A DNA stretch of 64,000 nucleotides, taken from assembly GCA_009760855.2 (NCBI GenBank), contig WPIO01000007.1, positions 9,003,001-9,067,000 on the forward strand, in the 5' to 3' direction. Made by a program: the position numbers and the translations under genes. Below, one piece after another: positions 27,101 through 39,100 of this stretch; position 1 is the first letter of the stretch; each line of letters opens with the position of its first letter. The notes under the pieces were generated by a model that saw only the letters and a list, made by a program, of their open reading frames with translations, did no database searches and was not told where the DNA came from. Source of the DNA: Cristatella mucedo. Lineage: Eukaryota; Bryozoa; Phylactolaemata; Cristatellidae.

Positions 27101-30100
27101 GCATTGGAATGTGAAATACTGATGAGCAGACTTTTGATCAGCATGTCATCCAATTGTGTATTTAAAAACTACAGATTAAAATGAACAGACTGTTAGCATT
27201 GGTCTGCCGTTCACTGAGAAGGAGAAGCTAAGCCTTTGTTTGCTTATGCTCACATGTAAGGTCTTTGATTTTCAAATGAAATACCACACACCTGGAGTTT
27301 TTTGCTCGCAAGCACTAGCAATTAAAATAAGCCTTGTGTATCGTTGCTCTGGGCCAGCGTTCTGTATGCCAAACCACAAGCTATTTCGTGGGATGGAGCC
27401 GATGACGCCCTGGGAGATGTCCTGTGCAGCGTCCCTAGGCTTCGATGGCTTCGGAGACTTCGTTGGCTGGCTGCTGAACTTCGAGAGGGAGATCGAGAAA
27501 AGTGGCTACGAACCGAGTGAGTGCCACTTGTTTTTGCTCCTTGCGATGCAAGGCGGGGCCTTCACGTTTGCCTCGGGGCTCCAGCAGGAAGTTCAGGATG
27601 ACTATGCCAAGCTTCGTGAGGCCCTAGTGAGGGCATTCACCTCGCCGGCCGGTAGAGCGAGATTGCTGCACGCTGATCGGGTAAAGGCTGGTCGGACTAA
27701 GAGGGCCGACAGGAGCGACTGGAAGTGATCACCGACTGTGTGCCGGGCGACAGAGGTTTGTCAGGCTGCCACGACGTGGCGGCAGGCAACGGCTCTCAAA
27801 GCGGTAACGGTTGATCAGGCTGCGATGGTGTTCCACGAAGCAACGGCAGTGTGCGAGGCAACGGTCAGCGGTGTGGCTGAGGCGACGGAGAGTGAGACGG
27901 TGCATGGAGAGGCGGCGGTGTCTGCGTGGAAGGCGGCGGTGTCCGCGGCAGAGTCGGCGGCGTCCGCGGCAGAGTCGGCGGCGTCCGCGGCAGAGTCGGC
28001 GGCGTCCGCCAGAGAGGTAGTCGCCGGCGATGCAGTGCAAGCCATGAAGGTGATGCTGGCCTGCGACCAGCCGGTGGGTTGTGACGCGGCACAGGCAGGA
28101 GAGTGTGTGCAGACCGAAGAGTCTGCACAGGCCGGAGAGACTGTGCAGGACGGAAAGGCTGTCCAGCAGGGAGAATCTGTGCAGGCCTCGGAGACTGTGC
28201 AGGCCGGAGAGACTGCTCAGGTTGGAGAGGGTACGAAGGAAGGACGGAGAAGCAGCTGCTTATATCGGAGACGCGGTGGCAGAATCGGCAGAGATGGATG
28301 GAGCAACGGCGGTTGGTGTCCGAAAAACAGTGGCTGTGGACGTCGGCTCGATGACGATGGTCGGTGGCTCACGTTGCCGGCTGGTCGCAAAAGGCCGTGC
28401 ACCAGCTCGCCTCTTGCGATCAGCCGTCAGGTAGCATGTGGGGTCAGCTATTGATGTTAGCTGCTATGTCGAGGATGTGTTGGGTCTAGTTTGTATCGTT
28501 TATAGATAGGCTCGTTCATTGCTACTTAGATAGGCTCGTTCATGCTGCCCTGTACCTTGCAGCTACATGTGTTGGTGCTGCAAACTTGTGACCCTTCGTG
28601 TTGGTGCTGCAAACTTGTGACCTTAAGGTCAAGGGAGCGTGTAGTTCGTGTGTATGTATGTATTGTATGCCGGCTCCTCTGATGAGCCTGTGATGTGGCA
28701 TGGACACAGGCCGGTAACCAGCTGGTGGCCAGTTGGTGGATTCACCATCTGGGTCGGCCGGTGCACAGCTGTGGCCTGTGATGTGGTATATACATAGGCC
28801 GGTAACCTGCTGGTGGTGAGATGGTGGACCGGAGGAGTGGAGGAGGGCAGACTCGAGTGTGAGAAGGGGCGAAGGCAGTCATGCGTCTTGCTGATCCGTG
28901 CCTTGTACAATAAACCGTTGGTGTTGTTCTGGGCCAGCGTTCTGTATGCCAAACCACATGTATAGCACCCTAGGAGAGCTAAATTGTTCATGGCGCTTCA
29001 CATGAGCTTACAAATACGAAAATCGTGAAGTCGTCGTAACACATAAAATCAGGGAGCTAAATAATATATAAAACACATTTCCTTTCTAGATCGAGTTTAG
29101 TGTGGACAGATCTGAGTCATGCGATTAAGTTATTTACATTAAGTCCGAGAAGCAGTCATTTATAATCACGGCTACAGCAGCTTTTTAAGTACTTCTCGGT
29201 TAGATGTATTCTCGTAATCCCTTTTTCTTCAGCCGCACATCAGCAGCCAAGTCGAAGTTGCTATGCGTCAACAAAATAACCTCTCTGTGCTTGTGTTTAC
29301 CATCCAAAGCTGACGATTCCTTCTTCTGTCACAAATTATGCGTAGCAGGCTTAGTAGCATCACTACTTAGTGACCACTGCACTGCTGCCCTTCAAATTGC
29401 TTTGTGGCACTATGTAAACTCTTCACCCATTCGTTTTTTAAGATCATGAAAAACTAGATTGGTAATACGCATAATCTAAATTTCCGGCGATAACATACCG
29501 ACTAACTATTGATAGCACTATGACATACTGCTGAGTAGATTAGATTAAACTTAAGGCAATTAAATGCTACCGTTCCTGAAAATTCGTGGCTGGAAATCAA
29601 TCCAGCAAAAGACCATCAATGTGAGTAAATATCAATTAATAGTGTTGTTTCAAGCAGCCTTACCTTGATAACAAATGTTATCTGCTGCAGACGATGAAGA
29701 AAAAGAAGGAGTATTGGTTTAAAATCCAGAAAACTACTTGTCAATGCTTGAACGCGACAGTGGTCGTCGTTGCTCTCATCTTTGAGTGGTAGAATGATGG
29801 TGGTCTTCCATCTGCCGCCATGTAACCAAATACAGCAATTACAACAGAACTAAAATGTGCCGAGCATTCTTTGAGCATTCAGCAGGTCATCAAGTGTACT
29901 AGAGTGTAATAGACTGCCGGAGAAGGAGGATACACATCACGACTTTTCGATGGTCCTTATATTGTGACTAAACAAAAATCAAAAATCAAAATGCACAAAA
30001 AAGATATAGATGTAGAAACCACCTCTTCAGGTGATGCAACAAGTAGCATCACGATTTCCTTCCGACTAGTCAATGGGCTAAACAGGATTCCCAGATTACA

Positions 30101-33100
30101 CAGAGTACGTCTGGCCTTCAAGAGTGCCCGGGTTTTTTAATTAATAATAAATAAATAATTCATTTATATAGCGCCCCAAGAGAACTTAATCTCTATTCAG
30201 GCGCTTCACATATGCCCCTGGGCTCGAGCCCACGACCTCAGTCAGACATTGGTCAGGGCGAGCACCATAACCGCTAGACCAATTAACTTAATTGCCTTAA
30301 CAAAAACGTATTGTATTAGTACCAATACTGGGGCAAGGTGTAAGGAAAGAACCAAAACACAAATAGGCCACTGTTGACTGAGATAAGTAAGCACTTGCTG
30401 TACTAAACACACAAGCTATCTTAAAAGTGCACAGATTTCTCTTGACACTTAATGCTGAGGTATGCACTTGATTTTTTACTATAGTTCTTCGATCCATGCA
30501 AGCAGTTGTACGTGTAACAAATCGCTTTGATCAACTAGGCACTCTGATGGGTGTCCGTGCTGATGAATCACGGCAGATGCACCGCAGTACAAGGCAGGCA
30601 GCATATTACTTACAGTGACCCTTTGGGCAAATGCTCTTTGGGTGGGCTTGGCGGTTTGTTTGACACCCATGCGGGTAATATGTATCCGATGTTTCCCTGG
30701 CTTCGATCAAAACATATGTGGTAACCGTTAGAGTGTACTTCCGGTCTGTCGGTCACGGTGAAGACAGACTTAAAACCAATGCCTTTTTGACCTGAAAAAC
30801 AATGTTGTTCTAAACAGTACTACCTGAGTGCATGCAAGCAAATTAATCAAGCATGAGGTATAGAATCAATGCAGAGTGCTCCAAAAATGTTCTAGCTAAC
30901 AATAGTACTGATACTTCAAACGCAAAGCAAAAGAAACCTATGCTAGCAAAAAATATAACTAGGGTAAGTGGAAACAATGCAAGCCATGCCCATATGGATT
31001 GACAGGAACATGCTACGATATGCCTCGCATCAAAGCCTGCTTAATTGCGAATGCTACGTAAGCCCTATATACATTCGGATACATTGGCACGACTATTGCT
31101 CGGGATTATTCAAAGTTCCTAAGGCATAATCATTAGGACCAGATATGCTACGATCTATGGCTTAGACCAAATAAAAAGCCGGTTGTAGATTGATGGCAAT
31201 CAGTTGTACTATATGCCGTGTACTGCTAATATGAGTCTCCCTTCGGTAAAAGATACACAGCTGTACGTTTAGGACATGGACAATGTTATTAACGCATGGT
31301 CATTCTTGATTGCTCATGTCACTATATCCTTTATGTTCTACGCAGATGACACACAGCTGTACCCGTAGCTTTGATCCCTTCTTTCCTTCAAGAACCTCAA
31401 ACTCTCTCAAAAGATCTACAAACTGTTGACATTCCCACTTGAATGGCAGAACACTTTCTCAAACTGAATGACGTTAAACCAACTTACTAGTTATGGGCAA
31501 ACCTATTTGCTACTGAGATATACCTCCAGCTTGCCTTGACTGGCTAAACTTGCTGCCTCGGTTTGGACCAGGAATTAAGGTAAGGTCTTTGACGATCAAG
31601 GTCGTGGGCTCGAGCCCCCGAGGCACATGTAAAGCACCCGGATAGAGAAACCATTCTCATAAGGTGCTACACAAGTGCATTATATATTTTTCACATCTTT
31701 ATTCTCTAGCAGAGCCTTAGAGGACTGTGGTCTATGCCTATCCTGGGGTTACAATTGTATAATGTTCGACATTCCAATCTAAATAGGTGGATTTCGGAGT
31801 CAGGCTTGAAAAGACAAACAAAACTGTATGGAGCTGACATGTACCAATTAACCATTTTTATAATGATAGCAGATCTCTGACGGCCACCTGCATTGAATGT
31901 GAACCCCTACAGCCTCCTGGCTGGTAAGACAACGTCAGAACCAGGGATGTCATATTCTCTACTTACCAATATAGCCTTGTTTGTGCTTGCCTTTTGTAGA
32001 CATCCCAATGGCAGATATGGCTCTGATGTCTTTTTCGCTGAATCCTTCTTCATTGTTGTACAATGCTATAGAGCTGTGATCTATTACAAACAGCAGAGCA
32101 GGAGAAGTATCTTTGCCATAGTGATTGTCATCAGCATTCTGTATCAACTCCAGCACAAAGTGTGTGTTACTGTTATACAGCTCTCTCGACAATCTCTCCA
32201 AGCTGTTTCCCAGTTGTCTCTTTAAATTTAATGTTGCTTCACCTAAGATGTAGAATATTGCCAACTCATCATACAGACAAATAAAGATAAAGAATTTTGC
32301 ATGGAGTTGCATTTCGAAAATGATGGCATACCACAGGAACAGAGACCCACATTGAGAAAGCGCTTCGAAGATGTCAAGCTTACTAAAAGTTTTGGCTAAC
32401 GAAAAACCACTGAACACTACCCAAATGCTTGGACAAACCAGATCATCTGCATATGAACAAAACTAATTAGGGGCACATAGATGAATATTGGTAATACAGA
32501 GTTACTGTTCAAATGAATAACATATAAATACATTTTATCTAAATGCACAGAAAAAGATAGACCAGATGCAACTTCCTGATGTACAAGCATAAATACAATT
32601 GATTGAAAATACGAGTTTGAGACCTGTTACATCCATGGAATATGTTTACAACGTCATTTCTCAGGTGCTCCTAGTGGTCCCGATGAGGCAAGTAGCATAT
32701 ACGGTGAATCCTAAAATTTTCCGAGAAGAAATGCAGCAGATGCTATGAATGAAGCAGCCTTACCATAAACACCGTGGCCGAGTCAAAGGCAACAAGCCCG
32801 AAGCATTGATGCAGAAAGTGCAATGAACTCGGGAATAAAATAGCCACATTTTTTTCAAAATCGAGTGCATTCGTAAACCGTGAGTTGTTTGTAACGCTTG
32901 CACTACAGTTCTCTGAAAAGCAAAGCCAACACTGGAGAGCCACCAATAGCTGCCCTTCAGTTCAGCCACATCTCTCTCCTCTGTGCATGCATGCGTGTAT
33001 CTTAGTCTGTATCTTTGCAAAGCCATAAACACTCAGCAGGTGTTATTCCAGGAGAGTTTTCTATAGAGCGCTCAAAGCCTAAGCAGATTTCAGTGTACAT

Positions 33101-36100
33101 ATGGCAGCCAACAGACTTCATCTCAGGCAAAACAAAAAAGTGGGAAGCCAAAAGAAGTCAGTCAAGGAAGTGAGTAGCACAGGAGAAGTACCACAGGACA
33201 GTTGGAAACTCAATTTAAAAAATGTGTGCTGCTGCTACGACGTTAGCCCTGTGCACTCTGTTGTGTGCGCCTGAGGCTTCTGCTGTAATTAGCAAAGCGT
33301 CTGACACTAATGCACATGCCTCACCTGTGGCCAATAGTTAAAGCTATTGAAGCAGCGAAGAATCAGGCCACTAATGCAGATTATATTTCGTGTCGTTTGC
33401 TGCGATTGATTGGGCTTCCATATATGTGCCCGTTGGGAGTAATAAAGTAGACAGCACCAGTTAAGTATCAGTTAAGCTGAACTTATTAAGAAGTGCTAAC
33501 GAATGCAGCAAAAATGAATCAACTGCTGAGGTAACTGCTGTGGCACATATGCAAGGCCTGGTTACAGACCTGTGGTTAAATAGGAAATTCTTTTTACGGC
33601 TTGAGAAGCCAGAGTTTATGATTTTACTCGGTGTGGGAAGGGACTGGCTGTGGACAAAGTGCACGAGTCTGCTGCCTGGCTGTGGACAAAGTGCACGAGT
33701 CTGCTGCCTTAGCCTTGAATGAAGATATGGCGAGCAAAGTCCTAGTTCTTCCTGTGATAACAATTGCCATTGTGAAGCTTGTAACCTATATGGTATATCG
33801 TCTCGAGACTGCTCCAAATGTAATAACTGCTGAAGTGATAGACTGCTGCTCTGATGATGTGATAATGCTGCCGATGGTGACTATGCAAAGAGTGATGTTA
33901 CTGTTGCCAATACCCGACATGTGTCCTACAAAGATCCGTGTTTGGGCAATATACAATCAACTGATATATGCCTTACCCTTTCTGTGCCAACGATTATTAC
34001 TTAGCCTTTCCGTCGATTTGGTGAACTTCTGATTGTCGATGATTGCGATGTCTAGCTGCCTACTTCTATAATTATTCGACTGAGATTAGAACTTGATGAA
34101 TACACTGACATGATTTCAGTACACCTGCATGTCACCCAACTTCTTTAGGTTACGATCAACCGATGCTCACTGAATCGGTTTGTCGTACAAGCAAATGAAT
34201 TAGACTTCCTGATCTGACTTGAAGTAACTTAATTTTTCACCGTGTTTAGAAAGTCTGCCAGTCGGCATAAGCTCGGCCAAGAGCTCTGAACGACGTTCCT
34301 TATCATAACACACACTCACTAATTGACTAAAAGGCAGACAATTATGAACAGGCAAGACATGCAACACATGAACATGACAAGTAGTAATTTCCTGTGCAAC
34401 AATGTCTATAAGTTTGCTTTTCCTGATCATGTGTGTACCAATAAACCTATGGTTTTATACCAGTTTAGATATCTTAGGAAATTGGGCTAAAGTTTGAGGT
34501 CTCAGCCTGTCTTTAACAAAATTAAATCCAGTGCATCTGAACGTCAGTGAAGCCAATAATTTAAACAATAATTTGAAGCCCTGCTAGAAGCTCTGACAAC
34601 TGTCGATGATGATAAAGAAAAGGTAGTTACAGCAATTGTCGTGAAGGAGTCCAAAATCACCAGTCGAGAAATTAATGCTATAGACTGATTAGGGGCTGAA
34701 GCAAAGATTTGACACTTCCCATAGGCAGCTATGTTGGGCATTTTTTTATTAACTAAGTCGAGGGCTGACTTTCGTTTTAAGAAGAATGTGTAACGTTGGC
34801 ATGCTATGATATGACAGTGCTAGATCATAAGCAGCTAATGAGTTATAATCAATAGAATCATATAAGTCATAATCTACAGATTAGACTAAATAAAAGGCCA
34901 ACTAAAGTGATGGTTAGTAAAGTTGTGCATGATGGCTCGACTTATTTATGTGCATGTGGCCATTTCGGTTGAGGAATATACAGCTGCGCGTTAAGAACAT
35001 AGCCGTTCATTTCGGTCTGGGTATTGTTGATTGCTATCTTGCTCTGCCACTGCCGGCCTATGCATGCTTTGGAGGTAGCTCTGAGACGTTAGTCGTGATA
35101 ATCTGAGTGCTAGCTTCACCAGTATCTGTTAGGAGTCTGCGATGACTAGCAGTTTTACACGAGCTGTATTTTGTTTGAAGGACTGTAGTTCTGATGTCAA
35201 CACACATGTAGTAGCAGCAGTGAACATATAAGTGTGTATACAGTGGTACATAGCATGCTGAACTATGCACAGGCCCTTACTCTCTTCGTGCGAGCAATCG
35301 ACGTTATATTTTTTTCTTATGTCGTTGATTACAGCAAGGCAGTGGTCATCGCCGGTCCTAGTTGTTGCAGTCTGACCATGTTCAGTCACCGCATCATCAA
35401 CTGCTAAGCTGATATCGTGACGGGCCTCCTGCACCTTGTTGACATCTGCAGCTATGTTTCCTACATCGCTAGGAATATGAGCTTCTGAAGAACCATCCAT
35501 ATCTTCACTGATAGTAGGCTACAAAAGAAAGTCCACAAATATTTACCAAGCGACAGAAGAATAGCACAAACAAGATTACGGGTTGCCACGGAGCCCGATA
35601 AAAAACCAGATATGGTGTCCATGAGCCTAGAAGGACGAGACTGCTTTTTTAAGTATTGGTGCCCTACACACCCTTTCTAGGATAGCATGGATACAGAGTT
35701 CATTAGCATAAGACCAATCCAACAATTAGATCAAGAACGTACATAGCAGAGCATCATTTTGCATTAGATTAACTGACAGTTGTGGTACTGAGGAAATCAC
35801 AAGCTAAAGATTAACATTTACTCGAACACCAACATTCTGGCACTTGTCTGATGATGAAGCAGGTAAATTTAATTGATCTCCATCTGTAACTCCAGAAAGC
35901 CACAAGGACTAAGTGAGTATTTATATACTGGAGTCTACTAAAGCGCACTCGAAGCCTAAGTGGCTTTCGATACGAATTAGGTAGCCAAAGCATAGCTGTC
36001 AGGACAGCAGTTGAGGAAGTGAGTAGCATGGAAGTACCAGCTCCGGATGGCTGGAAAGGATGAGCCACAATCGGAAGCAGGAGTATATATGTCGTTGCAT

Positions 36101-39100
36101 TAGAATTGTAGATGTGAGTTCCACAGTCCAGGACATGCAGAGCAAATGTTTCTGTTGCCAGCAGTCCTTCAGCAAAGGAGACACACGGCTGAACCTCTGA
36201 AATTATTTGAAAAGCCTTTTAGCCATATTCATCACCAGCTGTACAAGCTTGATGGTTTTTCTCTGGTAACCCAGTCAAAACATAATTGAAGTAGTTCCAG
36301 CCCCGACAGAACCAAGAAGCTAGTTATATTTCTAGCAAGCTGCCGTGGTAGACAGTCCCTAATCTTGGACAAGGGGTGAACGTGATGGCTAGCCGCGGAA
36401 CCAGTCTTCTTAAGGAAACTTTCAAACTTGAGCAGTCATCAAAGAGACGCCTAAATTCCGAGCGCATAGCGACGGTCAAACAGCAGGCAGGCAGCTGTCT
36501 TCAATGCACCAGAACATCCATGGGCGAGGTCGCACGAGGACAAACAGATGGAAGCTTTACGATGGCCGCACCTGCTTCCATAAGGTGTCAGCGACTTGCA
36601 TTGAGGTGTCATCGAGCACTGTCTGAGGCTCCAGCCTGCTGTCGTACGGCGCCGTCCAGCAGCTGATGCCCAGCACCAGGCCGAGTCTCTCCAAGGCCCG
36701 GTTAAGCCCTCGCTGTACACTCATGGCATGCAACAACTCTTCAGTCTTCGTCTGGGAACCGATCGCATCGGCAAATGGACCAATGAAGACCTGCGTCACC
36801 GGAAGAAAAGAAAAACAGAAAAACTCGCTTAATTCAGTCAGGTGACAAAAGCCGAGAGAAGTCAGGCCAGAAAATAGGCAGTGGCCCTCTAGTGCTGCCA
36901 ACGTCCCATTACTAGCTACTTAAGCAGCATCAAGGTGAAAACGTATTGGCAGTGCATGAGCTTAGCCACAGCACCCTTCCGTCGGCATCCTCTAGCAGAA
37001 TGGAGACATGTATTACCAAGTGCATTACCGAGGAAGACTTTTCCAACAACGCACTGAGCTATTATATTACCAGTACAATGCCCGAGAGGAACAGTGGCAT
37101 ACACTGTGGACGTCGATGAATGCAACACATACTGGTGCAAAGCAGGAACAAATATATAATGTATTAGCTGATTTAACAGCCTCATTTGTATAGAAGTAAA
37201 AGAGCATTAACGGCTATCACCAATGCTTGCAGTTAGCAATAAAGGATCGCCCACTGCAGGATTCAAACCCACAACCTCGGTCGTGAAGAGCGAGCACCTT
37301 AAGTACATCCGAACACGTACATGCGTACATGCCTACACGATTCGTTTGGTCCTATTTGGACAATGTGTTGATTGTTATTAGATTTCAACAGTTGCATGAA
37401 GCCAGAAAAAGCTTTAACGAACTTGTGAGTTTGCAAAGAAAAAGGACAGCGCTTATCTCATTTATATAGCAGCAGAAGAACCGTATTGGCAACCACTCTC
37501 CCTTGCGGTAGGCAACAAAGTATGGCCTGCTGCAAGAGTCGAAGATACGACATGAGTCGCGAAGTTCGAGCAAATTAATAACGATTACAAGCTACCTCGG
37601 ATAAGTCACTATAAGTGCAGAAGTATCTACTCTGAGCCAAGGGCTAGCTTCACTGTGAAAATTTTTCAAGTGATGGCCAACTCCGGATGCAGCCACCTAG
37701 CAGGTCCATATTCCCGGGCACGAAAGAAAGAGCAACCCAAACATGCTTTCAGTAAAACTTCTATAGCCTTTGGCCTGTCGAACGAGTCTGTCGAACTCGA
37801 ACTAGGTTAATCTAAGCAAAACTCTTTCATGGCGGGCCCTCATCAGCAATGTCTAAGCAGATGCTCGACCACACTGTCTACACTTTCCGGTGAGACGGCT
37901 AGGAATTGGAAAACTACCTTTGTTAAAAAAAAGTATGGTGGCACCAACGCTACAAAAATTATGGTGGTACCAACGCTATACCTCTGAGAAACATAAGTTA
38001 GAATGCGCAACACGACAATGTGGCATTAATTCGGCAAGCCCGAATTTGGTCCGGCAGCTGCTATAAGGGGGAGGAGGCACCGAACTTACTTGCCGTGCAA
38101 CGCGCTGTGCAATCTGTGGTGGCAGTAGCAAGATGGCAGTGAGAATGAAATCCGTCAAGGGGGCATACAGAGTGCCGTCGTCCAGTTGCTGAGATCTGTA
38201 GCTGCCAATGCTCTGCGAAGCCATTTCGGTGAGCTTCCGCTTAACACTCGATGCCAGCAGCAGTGACGGGAGCCCGGTGATTCCCTTGACGCAAGCGATG
38301 CCAGTCAAGTGGGCTGCAGCTCCACGACCATCAGCCTTGGCCACACAAGAGGCAAACGTGTTGACGTCGCACCTAGCCGCTGGTATTCTCAGCAGCCTGC
38401 CGTCGCCAGTAAGAATGACCCGCAATCCAAAGCTGGCTCCGTCACCAAAACTATTGCCTAAAAACGTTTCACATTTTTCAGAAATGCCTACGGAGCTTTT
38501 TGAGGGTCACGGTGAAATCTGGACACGTGCCAGGCGAAACGCATAATGCTGACTGATGCAATGTGACTAAAATGCACTGTTCTACCATGCTCTGCTAGGC
38601 CATTATTGACAGCAAGATCCTGGAATGGCTGTAATCACAGTTGCAGGCTGCACCAGTGTAAGACCGGCACCCTTGCCGATTTAAGGCAGCAAACAAAAGT
38701 CTAACATTGATATAGATACATGTCCATCCTACTGCTAAGCAACACACTTCAGCAGCCTCATTTATATAGAGGCAGAACAGCCATAGCAGCCATCATTTTT
38801 AGGTTCACTTCTGCTTCGGCCTACCTGTCTGAACTAATACCTTAGCAGGCTTCGGATCGTATCCATCTGAATCAAATCGTTCAGCAGTGCCTCTAACTAA
38901 CCTCAAATCCTTTGGAGACCGCCCAGCTCTCAAAGCCTTGAACTACGGCACTGCAGAATGACATCACGACACCCCTCTCCACTGACTTGTCACGACATCC
39001 CTTGACTTAACGACATTAAGAAAGAAACTAACAACCCACATGTTCCTTAAAACATTTGCACTGCCGATCGTATGGGCTGTCCTCAGCATGCTTATTAGCA

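Larger units (their letters stand above)
27326..28958 (+). mobile_element. Gag-only LTR-type retrotransposon
   Basis: A 31-bp sequence is repeated exactly at 27348-27378 and 28928-28958, 1,580 bp apart, with weaker similarity back to an AATAA-containing segment on each side. Between them lie a Gag-like frame (27393-27728), a repeat-rich second frame (27738-28454) and a 3' LTR-like part 28640-28958 that begins TGTAG, ends CCACA and is preceded by purine-rich aaggtcaagggagcg. AATAAA at 28909 fits a polyadenylation signal. The 5' LTR seems to consist only of its last 50 bp. No pol is present. Confidence 0.7.

Noticed and set aside
27738-28040. Antisense Arg-rich or Ala-rich proteins at 27.7-28.1 kb
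   Set aside because: Open only because 21-bp repeats keep all frames free of stops.
34200-34430. Minus-strand 76-codon frame as a NOV exon
   Set aside because: The flanking exons 35281 and 32242 already join in phase (A plus GT makes Ser) and the sequence lacks family motifs.
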